NCBI RefSeq assembly: GCF_030730925.1
Contig: NZ_JAVAMB010000005.1
Span: 186,001 to 250,000, forward strand
Reading direction: 5' to 3'
Origin: Flavobacterium sp. DG2-3
GTDB taxonomy: Bacteria > Bacteroidota > Bacteroidia > Flavobacteriales > Flavobacteriaceae
Length of the DNA: 64,000 nucleotides
Every line of letters begins with the position of its first letter. The first letter of the stretch is position 1. The notes beneath the pieces were generated by a model. The model was not told the origin of the DNA, made no database searches, and was given only the letters and a program-made list of their open reading frames with translations. The translations under genes and the position numbers were made by a program. Below are positions 26,624-34,875 of the stretch, piece by piece.

Positions 26624-27694
26624 CTAATCCCTAGGATGATTTTTTAATTTCTCTGCCAATTCATGCCGATTTGCTACATCTAATTTGGCGTAAAGATTTC
26701 GGATATGCGTTTTTACCGTGCTCAAAGAAATAAAAAGTGCGTTAGCAATTTCTTTATTGGTCTTATCTGCCAAGATCAATCTGGTGATTTTCTCTTCTTG
26801 ACTCGTCAAGCTTAAGTTTGAAAATTGGAGCTGGTTTTCTTTTGGTTTCAGCAGTTTCAATTTTCTGAATTGAAAAACAGCAACAATATTCAAAACGAAG
26901 ACTAAAAAGCCTAAGAAATAATTTAGTTTTTTATGAAAAGCATATTGTTGCTGTAAAATAACATTCGATATTTTTGAGATTTCATCTTGATATTGAAGAT
27001 AATAAGAGGTTTCGCCATAGTAGTTTTTTAACGAGTTTGAAATGGCTTCGTAAAACTCCAGATTTTTTTCAAAATCGGTTTTTACATCAAAATCACTTTT
27101 TTTAATATCCCAAAAAGCTAAAAGTTTTAGAAGCGGATGCTTCATATTCTTTTCACTGTACGATTTCACTTTTTCAGCAAAATCATTTATAGCCTGCTGC
27201 TGTGCTTCTTTGTTTTTGATTTGAGAATTGCTTTTCTCCAATTGTCCTTCAAAAGATTTTAGCTTTTCCCATTTTTTATCAGTTAAATTGCTATTTTTTG
27301 ATTGACTAAACCAATTGCTTCCCGATTTTGAAAAGTAAATAGTATCTCGATTAGAGAAAATAAAATTATGATAATTGCTTTTCTCATTATCCTGAATCAA
27401 TTGCAGTCCTTTGCCTGAGTTAATGTTAGAATGGATGCGATACAATTTGTCTTTTTCTGATAAAAGCTGTCCTTTAAATTCAAAATAACCAGAACTGTCC
27501 GTTTGCGTCGAAAAAAGAATCTGATTTTCGGTAATCATCGTTTCTTCGTCATATTTTAGCAGACTCAAATAAACCGTTTTATTTTGCTGTTCTGCTTCAA
27601 TATATCCCGAAATCTTGTACTGTCCGTAACAAATGGGAATTGAAAACCCGATTAGGATTGCATACAAAAAAAGAGTCGTTTTTATCTGCTGCAT
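26624..27694 (-). CDS. Membrane-spanning LuxR-type regulator
   Basis: 356 residues. An N-terminal signal/anchor (about 8-24) is followed by an extracytoplasmic domain resembling DUF4369/carboxypeptidase-like beta folds (YKISGYIEAEQQNKTVYLSLL region) and a helical segment. A transmembrane helix lies near 256-274 (FLGFLVFVLNIVAVF), and the C-terminal 65 residues form a LuxR HTH (SLTSQEEKITRLILADKTN and STVKTHIRNLYAKLDV). This places sensing outside and DNA binding inside the cell on one chain. The target is unknown; the gene stands downstream of the AlkD gene on the same strand but 140 bases apart. Confidence 0.78.
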   Translation of the reverse strand: MQQIKTTLFLYAILIGFSIPICYGQYKISGYIEAEQQNKTVYLSLLKYDEETMITENQILFSTQTDSSGYFEFKGQLLSEKDKLYRIHSNINSGKGLQLIQDNEKSNYHNFIFSNRDTIYFSKSGSNWFSQSKNSNLTDKKWEKLKSFEGQLEKSNSQIKNKEAQQQAINDFAEKVKSYSEKNMKHPLLKLLAFWDIKKSDFDVKTDFEKNLEFYEAISNSLKNYYGETSYYLQYQDEISKISNVILQQQYAFHKKLNYFLGFLVFVLNIVAVFQFRKLKLLKPKENQLQFSNLSLTSQEEKITRLILADKTNKEIANALFISLSTVKTHIRNLYAKLDVANRHELAEKLKNHPRD

Positions 27695-27835
27695 TTTATT
27701 TTTATATAATTGAAGAAACTGATAAAGTATAATTAATTATAATTCAATATTTTATGAATAACTAAAATAAAGAAAAAACGCATTCGAATAAAAATAAAAG
27801 TAACTGAATTTTGCAGAGTTGAAGAAATAGGCATA

Positions 27836-28543
27836 CTACTTCTTCATCGCTTCGGCTCGCATATCGGGAGGCATTTTTTCGATAGCATATCGAAGTGCGG
27901 TTCTTGGCATGGTCGCTTTATTTTTGATTACAAAATCGAATACTTCTTTTTGATGTGCTTCACTTGCCGCTTTCAGCATCCAGCCATAACCTTTTTGAAC
28001 CAAATCGTCTTTATCATGAAGTAGGATTGTGGCTATTTCAAAAATCTCTTCTAAGAATAATCCTTTTCGGGCGGGAATTATCAAGGTTACAGCAGCGGCA
28101 CGACGTGTCCAACGGTTAGAGGAAAGTGCCCATTTTTTCAGTTTCGCAATGTGTGCAGGATACATTTGGAGAAAATCACCAATAGTGTGATTACACAGCG
28201 TATCACACGAAGCCCAATTGTTTACATAGTTTTTTACCCATTTTTCGAACGTTTCAAAATCTGAAGGCTCGTACTGTTTACGCAGAGCATACGATAAATT
28301 GCACGCGATAATAGATTCTTCGAGATTGCCAGATTGCCAAAGAATTTCACACAAATCAAAAATTTCTTGTTTCGGTTTGCCTTTTATGTCACTTAAAATT
28401 TCTTTACTGATTTGATGTACAACTGGAATTTTAACTCCATACGAATTAATTTCTTCTTTAAAGAAATGCTGAGAGCCGTTTTTTGTTTTTTCATCAACAC
28501 TGTCTTTGAGCGTTTGACGAATATCATCGATAATTGTTTTCAT
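27836..28543 (-). CDS. DNA alkylation repair protein (AlkD-like HEAT-repeat glycosylase)
   Basis: 235 residues of helical repeats. The pattern RWTRRAAAVTLIIPARKG and KDDLVQKGYGWMLKAASEA are the AlkC/AlkD family signatures. It removes alkylated bases from DNA by family knowledge. The upstream gene on the same strand begins 16 bases away, so they may share a message. Confidence 0.88.
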   Translation of the reverse strand: MKTIIDDIRQTLKDSVDEKTKNGSQHFFKEEINSYGVKIPVVHQISKEILSDIKGKPKQEIFDLCEILWQSGNLEESIIACNLSYALRKQYEPSDFETFEKWVKNYVNNWASCDTLCNHTIGDFLQMYPAHIAKLKKWALSSNRWTRRAAAVTLIIPARKGLFLEEIFEIATILLHDKDDLVQKGYGWMLKAASEAHQKEVFDFVIKNKATMPRTALRYAIEKMPPDMRAEAMKK

Positions 28544-28559
28544 ATTGGGTTATTATCGT

Positions 28560-29018
28560 TTATTTGAACTTGCTATTGTCATAATTATAAGGAATACTTG
28601 ACCCAACAATTACGTCTTCAATTCTTTCTAGAATTAACCAGTCATCCATATTTTTTTGGTGTTCGAAGTTCAGAGGTGGATCTATTTCCTCTACTTTCGC
28701 AAATTTAACGAGAATGAGGCATTTTTTTCGCCAGCGTTTTTTCTGGTTATCCGTCAAATTGAGATTTTCCTGATTGCTTTCAAGAATAGTTATAATCTCA
28801 GAATCTGCTAATTTAATATAGTTTTCTACATTGGTTACTAGCGCTTTAGCAGAAATTTGCTTAGTTCCTTTCTCCATAAAATATAAAACCTCATTTCTGA
28901 ATACTCTGCTGTGAGGAATTTTTCTCCCTGTTGCACCACGCACAACCATTGTTTTTTCTCCTGATAGTATTTTTTCTAATACTTTTTCTTTGTCATCACA
29001 ATATACTACATGTACCAT
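28560..29018 (-). CDS. ASCH/PUA-like domain protein
   Basis: 152 residues, no signal. The N-terminal KILSGEKTMVVRGATGRKIP and FRNEVLYFMEKG fit the ASCH/PUA-like fold, with the GEKTxxxR pattern common in ASCH proteins. C-terminal LTDNQKKRWRKKCLILVKF is typical of a small group of such proteins. RNA or nucleotide binding is inferred from the fold only. It shares a strand with the alkylation repair gene and is 16 bases upstream of it. Confidence 0.6.
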   Translation of the reverse strand: MVHVVYCDDKEKVLEKILSGEKTMVVRGATGRKIPHSRVFRNEVLYFMEKGTKQISAKALVTNVENYIKLADSEIITILESNQENLNLTDNQKKRWRKKCLILVKFAKVEEIDPPLNFEHQKNMDDWLILERIEDVIVGSSIPYNYDNSKFK

Positions 29019-29264
29019 ACGATTATTATTTATCTTATTTCTATCTCAAATAATATAATTAGGATACAGCTATTTAAAACGCTGTCGGCACAACGAGCAT
29101 ATCAATAAGCTGCTTTAATCGTTTTTGGATTTCAGGGAGTTTTTATAAAAGTAAGTAATTTCTGTAATGTATAAATACTTGATAAACAATTTTATTTTAA
29201 CGAAATTAAGATCGAGGTTTTAAAATGAATAGAAAGTATTTTAGATACTAGAAGTTTAGTTTCC
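29019..29264. other. Intergenic region, nothing recognised
   Basis: 245 bases between the polyketide operon and the ASCH gene. No ORF, strong hairpin or clear promoter element was found. Confidence 0.4.
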
Positions 29265-29762
29265 TCATTGTTGAATCATTACCCATTTTTCAAATCTTCC
29301 GTGATGGCTGATTGAAATATCCTGAAGCGAATTTGAAGTTTTTGAATACGGAATACCATTTTCGTCTTTTATAATTTCGACGTTTTCAACTTCAATCACA
29401 TAATTTAAGTTTTGGAGATTGTTTACAGCAATGGTATGAATGCTTTCAGGAGAAATTGTGGTTTTGGTATAATAAACATTTTCATTGCAAATTACTTTTC
29501 CGAATGCTTGATTAAGATTGAAAGAATCTAAAAAACAGCAAAGCTTCTTCGGACAGAATTCGCGTATTTTAGTTTGACGGTTGTAGATTTTATAAGCCGC
29601 TTCTTTCATGCTCCATAAAAGCCAAACCATAGTTTCGGGTTTCGAATGATTTCTTATAAACTCTTGTTCTTCTGTGGTAAAAAGTTTTTCTATAAAACCT
29701 TTGCGCTGCCAGTTGCTTTCCAAACGTGACTGCGCAAGATCTATAATGTCATTGCCAATCAT
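29265..29762 (-). CDS. 4'-phosphopantetheinyl transferase of the type III PKS operon
   Basis: 165 residues. MIGNDIIDL (metal-binding Asp) and WLLWSMKEAAYKIYN (the WSxKEA motif with catalytic Glu and Lys) identify the PPTase fold. It converts an apo-ACP to holo-form by transfer of phosphopantetheine from CoA. Its start overlaps the ACP stop by 4 bases, implying it serves that ACP. It is the last gene of the operon, and shorter than Sfp-type enzymes, closer to AcpS in size but with its own sequence. Confidence 0.9.
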   Translation of the reverse strand: MIGNDIIDLAQSRLESNWQRKGFIEKLFTTEEQEFIRNHSKPETMVWLLWSMKEAAYKIYNRQTKIREFCPKKLCCFLDSFNLNQAFGKVICNENVYYTKTTISPESIHTIAVNNLQNLNYVIEVENVEIIKDENGIPYSKTSNSLQDISISHHGRFEKWVMIQQ

Positions 29763-30013
29763 TTTTCGGCAAGTTTGGTTTCGATGATTTCAACTGCGGT
29801 TTTTACGTCAAGCATACGTTCCATGTCGGCATTGTCGATCACAATATCAAAATTTTCTTCGATATCCAGTACAATATCAACCAGATTAGCCGAATTGATA
29901 TTGAGGTCTTTAATAAAATCGGTTTCTTCTGTAAGATTGTCAAACGCTTCTGTGTTTGTTGTAAAAGGCTTTATAATTCCTTTTAATTTTTCGATAAGTT
30001 CGGTTTTGTTCAT
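29759..30013 (-). CDS. Dedicated acyl carrier protein with NSA site
   Basis: From ATG 30013 the product has 84 residues; an upstream TTG in the ketosynthase gene is less likely. The helix-Ser-helix segment reads DLNINSANLVDIVLDIEENF, with Ser in an INSANL context where the usual DSL is found. Acidic composition fits ACPs. The start is one base after the ketosynthase stop and the end overlaps the PPTase start, so it is a captive carrier for this pathway rather than the fatty acid AcpP. Confidence 0.88.
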   Translation of the reverse strand: MNKTELIEKLKGIIKPFTTNTEAFDNLTEETDFIKDLNINSANLVDIVLDIEENFDIVIDNADMERMLDVKTAVEIIETKLAEK

Positions 30014-30014
30014 A

Positions 30015-31283
30015 TTAGTTTTCAAATTTTTTAAAGATTATGCATGCGTTCACATCGCCAAAACCAAAACTGGCTTTCGCAATTATTTTTGGATTTGTTT
30101 TAATTGTTTCTAAAAGCACTTTCGAAGGATCAATAAGAGAAGCGATTTCAGGATGAAGATCAGAGCAGTTTTTATTTCCAAACAAAAAACCTTCATGAAG
30201 CTGTAAAACCGAAGCTACACTTTCAATACTTCCAGAAGCGCTTAAACAATGTCCCGTTAAACTTTTTAGAGAATTAATGTACGGAAAGTCAGAACCACTT
30301 CTTTCTAAAGCTTTGGTCCAATTTTCAATTTCCAAACTGTCTTTTGTGGTCGCGGTTAAGTGGCCATTTATAGCATCAATTTCATTTGGGTTTATTCCAG
30401 CATTTTCGACTGCACTTTTAATACATCTTTGCACAGCAGTACTGTTGGGAGCCGTCATAGTACCGCCATCGCGCTGCCCGCCAGAATTGATATTGCCTCC
30501 TAAAATTTCGGCATAAATCGTGGCATTACGTTCTAGGGCGCTTTCCAAATCTTCAACCACAAAAGCTCCGGCACCGCTTCCGGGAACAAATCCTGCAGCC
30601 GAAGCACTCATGGGTCTTGAGCCTTCTTCGGGATTGTCGTTAAATTTAGAAGAACAGACACGAAGCGCATCAAATCCTGCCCATATATAAGGTCCGCTAT
30701 CTGAAGTGCTTCCTGCTAAAATCCGTTTGGCATGTCCAGATTGTATTCGGTCATACGCCATCAAAATCGCTTCTGCACCCGTAATACAAGCCGAAGAATT
30801 GGTTGTAACCTGATTTCCGAATCCGATTTTGCCGCCCAGATAAGCGCTGACACCGCTGTTCATGGTTTGAGCAACGACGGTGCTTCCTAATTTGCGGGTT
30901 TGCAATTCGTCAATTTTATAAATGCTTTCGCGAAATTTATCTATTCCAGAAGTTCCAGCACCAAAAATGGCACCGCTGTCCCAATCTGGAGTTTCGTTTA
31001 GTGGCAATCCTGCATGGTTCCAAGCTTCCATACCTGCCATAACGCCGTAGAGAATTCCCGTGCTATTAAATCCGCGAAGTTCGAGTTCGGTAAAATATTG
31101 CGCTTTTAATTCTTCTGAAATTTGTGGCTGACCCGCAATCTGACAGGAAAATTGCAATTCTTCTAATTGTTTATCATGACGAATACCAGAAATGCCGTTT
31201 TGCAACGCATTTGTAAATTCCGAAATTCCAACACCATTTGGCGCCGCAACTCCAAGACCTGTTATTACGATTCGCTTTTTCAT
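30015..31283 (-). CDS. Beta-ketoacyl-ACP synthase of the type III PKS operon
   Basis: From ATG 31283 the protein has 422 residues and starts MKKRIVITGLGVAAPNG; that ATG gives a 4-base ATGA overlap with the dehydratase gene and is preferred over the longer frame to 31322. The condensation triad is intact: Cys166 in TTNSSACITGAE, His in NGHLTATTKD, and His in TGHCLSASG. The enzyme should extend an acyl chain on the neighbouring ACP. It is FabF-like in length but shows divergent motifs (for example GHLTATTKD instead of HGTGT), so it is specialised. Confidence 0.92.
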   Translation of the reverse strand: MKKRIVITGLGVAAPNGVGISEFTNALQNGISGIRHDKQLEELQFSCQIAGQPQISEELKAQYFTELELRGFNSTGILYGVMAGMEAWNHAGLPLNETPDWDSGAIFGAGTSGIDKFRESIYKIDELQTRKLGSTVVAQTMNSGVSAYLGGKIGFGNQVTTNSSACITGAEAILMAYDRIQSGHAKRILAGSTSDSGPYIWAGFDALRVCSSKFNDNPEEGSRPMSASAAGFVPGSGAGAFVVEDLESALERNATIYAEILGGNINSGGQRDGGTMTAPNSTAVQRCIKSAVENAGINPNEIDAINGHLTATTKDSLEIENWTKALERSGSDFPYINSLKSLTGHCLSASGSIESVASVLQLHEGFLFGNKNCSDLHPEIASLIDPSKVLLETIKTNPKIIAKASFGFGDVNACIIFKKFEN

Positions 31284-31717
31284 AATCTTTTTGTTATCAT
31301 TCCAGCCAGAATTCCGCGACAAACTTCTTGTCCAGCCTCATTTTTCATTACGGCGTTGCACTTTAATTTTCCAAAACGAAAAAACAATTTCTCAGAAGTT
31401 ACGGTTACTTTTTCGTTTGGATAAACGGGTTTTAAAAACTCCATTTCAGCCGAAGTAAAAGCAATTACGGTATTTTCACTCAATTCATTTCCCGACAGAA
31501 ATATTCCCAAACAAACCATTCCAATCTGAGCCATGGTTTCGGTTAAAATAACGCCCGGAGTAACTGGATTGTCTTTAAAATGCCCTTTATAAAAGTCTAA
31601 ATTTTCGTTGAAAGTATAGGTTCCCGTCACGCCATTTTCATCTACGTGAAGCAATTCCTCTACAAATAGAAAAGGTTCACTGTACGGAAGCTGTTTGATG
31701 ATTTTATTTAATTCCAT
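31280..31717 (-). CDS. FabZ-like 3-hydroxyacyl-ACP dehydratase
   Basis: 145 residues, hotdog fold. YKGHFKDNPVTPGVILTETM holds the catalytic His and Glu in the FabZ arrangement (GHF...PGV...E.M). It would dehydrate 3-hydroxyacyl-ACP intermediates. Located 11 bases after the type III PKS and overlapping the ketosynthase by 4 bases. No ketoreductase or enoyl reductase is in the operon, so those steps, if needed, would use the central fatty acid enzymes. Confidence 0.9.
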   Translation of the reverse strand: MELNKIIKQLPYSEPFLFVEELLHVDENGVTGTYTFNENLDFYKGHFKDNPVTPGVILTETMAQIGMVCLGIFLSGNELSENTVIAFTSAEMEFLKPVYPNEKVTVTSEKLFFRFGKLKCNAVMKNEAGQEVCRGILAGMITKRL

Positions 31718-31728
31718 AAGCTTTCAAA

Positions 31729-32781
31729 TTACCATTGCAATAAAACTCTTTGTGCCGAAAAACCTGGACCAAAACTCAGCATTATACCTTTTTCTCCTTT
31801 TTTCGGTTTTCGGTTCATAATGCTCTCCAAAACATACAAAACAGTCGCACTCGACATATTTCCATATTGTTTTAGCACTTCTTTTGTATCGTTGATATTT
31901 TTATGTAATCCTGCGAAAAGTTCTTCAACCGTTGTGACAATTTTTTTTCCGCCGGGATGAAAAATCATATGGTCAATATCTTTGATTTCTAGATTATTCT
32001 GTTTTAAAAACGGATGTATAATATCGCCAAAATGAGAGGCAATTGTATCTGGAACTTCAATATCTAGAACCATCTGCAATCCGCCGTTGGTGAGTTTAAA
32101 ACCCATCATGTGTTCGGCATCGTAAAAATGATACATTTGTTCATCCAGAATTTCGGGACCATTATCACTTTCGCTTGACGACAACAAACAGCAAGCGGCT
32201 CCATCTCCAAAAATAGCGGCACTGACAATGTTCGGCATCGAAAAATCATTCAACTGAAAAGTGGCTGTTGGCGATTCTACCGCAATTACCGCAGCACGTT
32301 TTCCTGGATTCGATTTTAGAAAATTCTTCGCATAAATAATTCCTGATATTCCTGCCGCGCAGCCCATTTCGGTTACCGGAAGGCGAACAATATCTTGTCT
32401 TAATTTCATTTTATTGATAAGATACGCATCGAGCGACGGAATCATAATTCCGGTGCAGCTTACCGTAATAATGTAATCTAAACTCTGCGGATCCCAATCT
32501 GCTTTTTGGAGTGCTTTTTCTAGTACTTTTTCTCCCAGAACAATCATTTCGCGACTGTAAATATCATTTTTTTCTTCGAATGAAGTGGCTGTAAAAACCT
32601 CTGTAGGTTCCATAATAGAATACCGTTTATCTACAGAAGCGCCTTCAAATATCTTTTTTACTTTTTTGACAAAACGTTCTTCCTGACCTTCAAGCCAAAC
32701 TTCTACAAGCGGAAGGATTTCTTCGGTCGTACGGGAATATTGCGGAAGCTGTTTTACAGCTGTAACTATCTTTACACTCAT
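31729..32781 (-). CDS. Type III polyketide synthase (chalcone synthase family)
   Basis: 350 residues from ATG 32781 (MSVKIVTAVKQLPQYSR), which overlaps the methyltransferase stop by 4 bases. A longer frame to 32817 is less likely. The catalytic triad is complete: Cys141 in TEMGCAAGISG, His275 in MIFHPGG, and Asn308 in YGNMSSAT. The C terminus GPGFSAQRVLLQW is also family-like. The enzyme condenses malonyl-CoA onto an acyl starter to give resorcinol, pyrone or similar rings. Starter identity cannot be read from sequence; the nearby ACP and ketosynthase hint at a fatty acyl starter. Confidence 0.95.
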   Translation of the reverse strand: MSVKIVTAVKQLPQYSRTTEEILPLVEVWLEGQEERFVKKVKKIFEGASVDKRYSIMEPTEVFTATSFEEKNDIYSREMIVLGEKVLEKALQKADWDPQSLDYIITVSCTGIMIPSLDAYLINKMKLRQDIVRLPVTEMGCAAGISGIIYAKNFLKSNPGKRAAVIAVESPTATFQLNDFSMPNIVSAAIFGDGAACCLLSSSESDNGPEILDEQMYHFYDAEHMMGFKLTNGGLQMVLDIEVPDTIASHFGDIIHPFLKQNNLEIKDIDHMIFHPGGKKIVTTVEELFAGLHKNINDTKEVLKQYGNMSSATVLYVLESIMNRKPKKGEKGIMLSFGPGFSAQRVLLQW

Positions 32782-33491
32782 ATTTTTGTAATTATCCATT
32801 GGTAACGGAAAGCCCATTTCCAGTTGATGGAATAGTTTTTTAAATTTAATTTTTTAGAAAAATGTTCTAATTCTTTCTTTTTGAATCCTTTTAGAATAGA
32901 AATCAAACCATCGTTGCGAGACATTTTGTTAAGATTGAAAACCACGCCAATTAGCTGAAATAATCTATAGGCAACTTTACTGCGATGCAAATCATTCACC
33001 ACAATTCCGATCGAAGCATTATCGTTTAATGTTTCCATCAGATCGTTTATCTGATTTGTGGTAAAATGATGCAAGGTCAGCGTGCATAAGACAATATCGT
33101 ATTTTAGCGATTTAAAATCTTCACTGAAAATATCCAGACATTTATATTCGATATTGGTAAAATCTGCTGAAAGTTTTCGGGCATAATCAATCGTAAAAGC
33201 ATTGGCATCAATTCCAATTAATTGAAATTTTAGATTATGTTTTTTTCCATAATTGGCAAGCATTCGAAGCATATCGCCATTTCCGCATCCAATGTCGGCA
33301 ATGGTAATCGTTTTAGAAGTATCGGTCTTTTTTAAAAGCTCTTTTATCCCATGAAGCGTCAGTTTATTTCCGCCAAGTAACTGATTGATAGCAGCAATCT
33401 GATCTAGCGCACCGATAAGTTCTTCGCTTTGAAGCGAAAAATCATCCATCATTTCGATTTCTTCTGTTCTATATTTGGTATTTACACTCAT
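32778..33491 (-). CDS. SAM-dependent methyltransferase of the type III PKS operon
   Basis: 237 residues with the class I methyltransferase motif IADIGCGNGDMLRML and later IVLCTLTLHHFTTNQI. It is probably an O- or C-methyltransferase that acts on the polyketide. It lies between the flavoprotein (adjacent) and the PKS (ATGA overlap). It differs from the isoprenylcysteine-type methyltransferases found beside several actinobacterial and Bacteroidetes type III PKS genes because it has no membrane helices. Confidence 0.9.
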   Translation of the reverse strand: MSVNTKYRTEEIEMMDDFSLQSEELIGALDQIAAINQLLGGNKLTLHGIKELLKKTDTSKTITIADIGCGNGDMLRMLANYGKKHNLKFQLIGIDANAFTIDYARKLSADFTNIEYKCLDIFSEDFKSLKYDIVLCTLTLHHFTTNQINDLMETLNDNASIGIVVNDLHRSKVAYRLFQLIGVVFNLNKMSRNDGLISILKGFKKKELEHFSKKLNLKNYSINWKWAFRYQWIITKI

Positions 33492-34619
33492 TTATTCACT
33501 AGTTATGGGACGACCGTGTGTTTGTTTTATAATAATCGAAAGTAATGACGGCATGGATGCTGCAACGGTTGTTAATACATGAGTAAGGTTTTTATGTGTT
33601 AGGGCTTTGGCCAGTATTCGTCCGAAGAATAATCTTTTTCCGAAATGCTTTTTCCATTCTTTTCTGTATTTTTTTTCGAATTCATTTCTGGATTCGATTT
33701 TTCCATAATAAAAATCCAAAACTAATTCTGAAGCTATTTTTGCACTGTGAATCGCCATTGCCATTCCGTTGCCGCACATCGGGTGAATTAATCCAGCGGT
33801 ATCGCCAATCATAAGAATATGATTTTCTACAGGTTCTTTTTTATCAAATGAAATCTGACTGATCGTTAAAGGTTTTTCGAATAGGGAAGTGCTGTTCTCC
33901 AAAACAGCTTTCAGTTTTTTATTTTTATAAAGAACTGCTTTCTGATATTCTTCGATGTTTTTATACTTTTTAAAAGTTTCAAAATCGGCCAGATAGCAAA
34001 TGTTTATAATGTTTTTTTCGACTTTTGAAACCCCGCAATATCCGCCTTGAAAATTGTATAAAGCGACAAGACTTTCGTCAAAGTTTCCTTTATAATGACT
34101 TTTCACAGCCAGCCACGGAGATTTTTTAGAAATAAAATCTCTGGAAAGGATTTGGTCAATATTGGATCTTTTGCCAAAAGCGCCCAAAACTATTTTTGCA
34201 TTGAGCATTTGTTCAGAGGTGGTTACCGTAAAAATGTCGTTTTGAAAAGAAACATTGGTCACCGTTTCTGTAATAACGGTACAGCCATTTTCTATTGCTT
34301 TTTGAAATAAAAAATGATCCAATTCGTAACGGCTGATTCCGAAACCGCCTAACGGAAGTTTTGTTTTTGCTGTTTTACCATTTTGCGCGGTGAATTCAAA
34401 GTTTGAAATAGCTGTTGGATGAAGTTTTGAAACGTCTATGTCCAGCCAGAATAAGTAGGGAAGAATTTCATTTGAGATGTATTCTCCGCAGACTTTGTGT
34501 TTTGGAAAAGTATTTTTTTCGATAAGAATAACCTTCAATCCTTTTTTGGATAAGTGTAAAGCGCCTGCCAGACCAGCAAGCCCGCCTCCAATAATAAGTA
34601 CATCCGGATTTGTTCTCAT
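33492..34619 (-). CDS. FAD-dependent oxidoreductase of the type III PKS operon
   Basis: 375 residues, with VLIIGGGLAGLAGALHL as the N-terminal dinucleotide fold and a second FAD motif MIGDTAGLIHPMCGNGMAM. The sequence is like geranylgeranyl reductase/PHBH-type flavoproteins, which hydroxylate or reduce lipophilic rings. It is the first gene of the operon and abuts the methyltransferase. A hydroxylase of the polyketide ring is the natural guess; a reductase is the alternative. Confidence 0.9.
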   Translation of the reverse strand: MRTNPDVLIIGGGLAGLAGALHLSKKGLKVILIEKNTFPKHKVCGEYISNEILPYLFWLDIDVSKLHPTAISNFEFTAQNGKTAKTKLPLGGFGISRYELDHFLFQKAIENGCTVITETVTNVSFQNDIFTVTTSEQMLNAKIVLGAFGKRSNIDQILSRDFISKKSPWLAVKSHYKGNFDESLVALYNFQGGYCGVSKVEKNIINICYLADFETFKKYKNIEEYQKAVLYKNKKLKAVLENSTSLFEKPLTISQISFDKKEPVENHILMIGDTAGLIHPMCGNGMAMAIHSAKIASELVLDFYYGKIESRNEFEKKYRKEWKKHFGKRLFFGRILAKALTHKNLTHVLTTVAASMPSLLSIIIKQTHGRPITSE

Positions 34620-34698
34620 ACTACCAATTTAACTATAAATTTTGATATGGATTTATTAAATTCTATAAGAAATTAACAAAATATCAACGTGGGGAAGT

Positions 34699-34870
34699 AT
34701 GAGTTATGAGTTATAAATTATGAATTATGAGTTATAAATTATGAATTATGAGTTATGAGTTATTAAATGGGAATGATTAAATGTGAATTTTAAATTATGA
34801 GTTATAATCTTTGTGCAAGGTATAAAAACTGATTTAGTCATAACTCATAATTTATAATTCATAATTCACA
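34699..34870. repeat. ATGAGTTATAAATT-type direct and inverted repeats
   Basis: From 34699 to 34763 the words ATGAGTTATAAATTATGAATT occur twice in tandem with further short copies, and 34836-34870 holds the inverted partner (CATAACTCATAATTTATAATTCA region). Located just upstream of the polyketide operon and downstream of the phosphatase gene. No coding signal. Could act as a terminator-like structure for the phosphatase. Confidence 0.6.
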
Positions 34871-34875
34871 AAAGT

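Noticed and set aside
31284..31322. Longer N terminus for the ketosynthase
   Set aside because: MKKRIVITG at 31283 is the family start and creates the usual 4-base overlap with the dehydratase.
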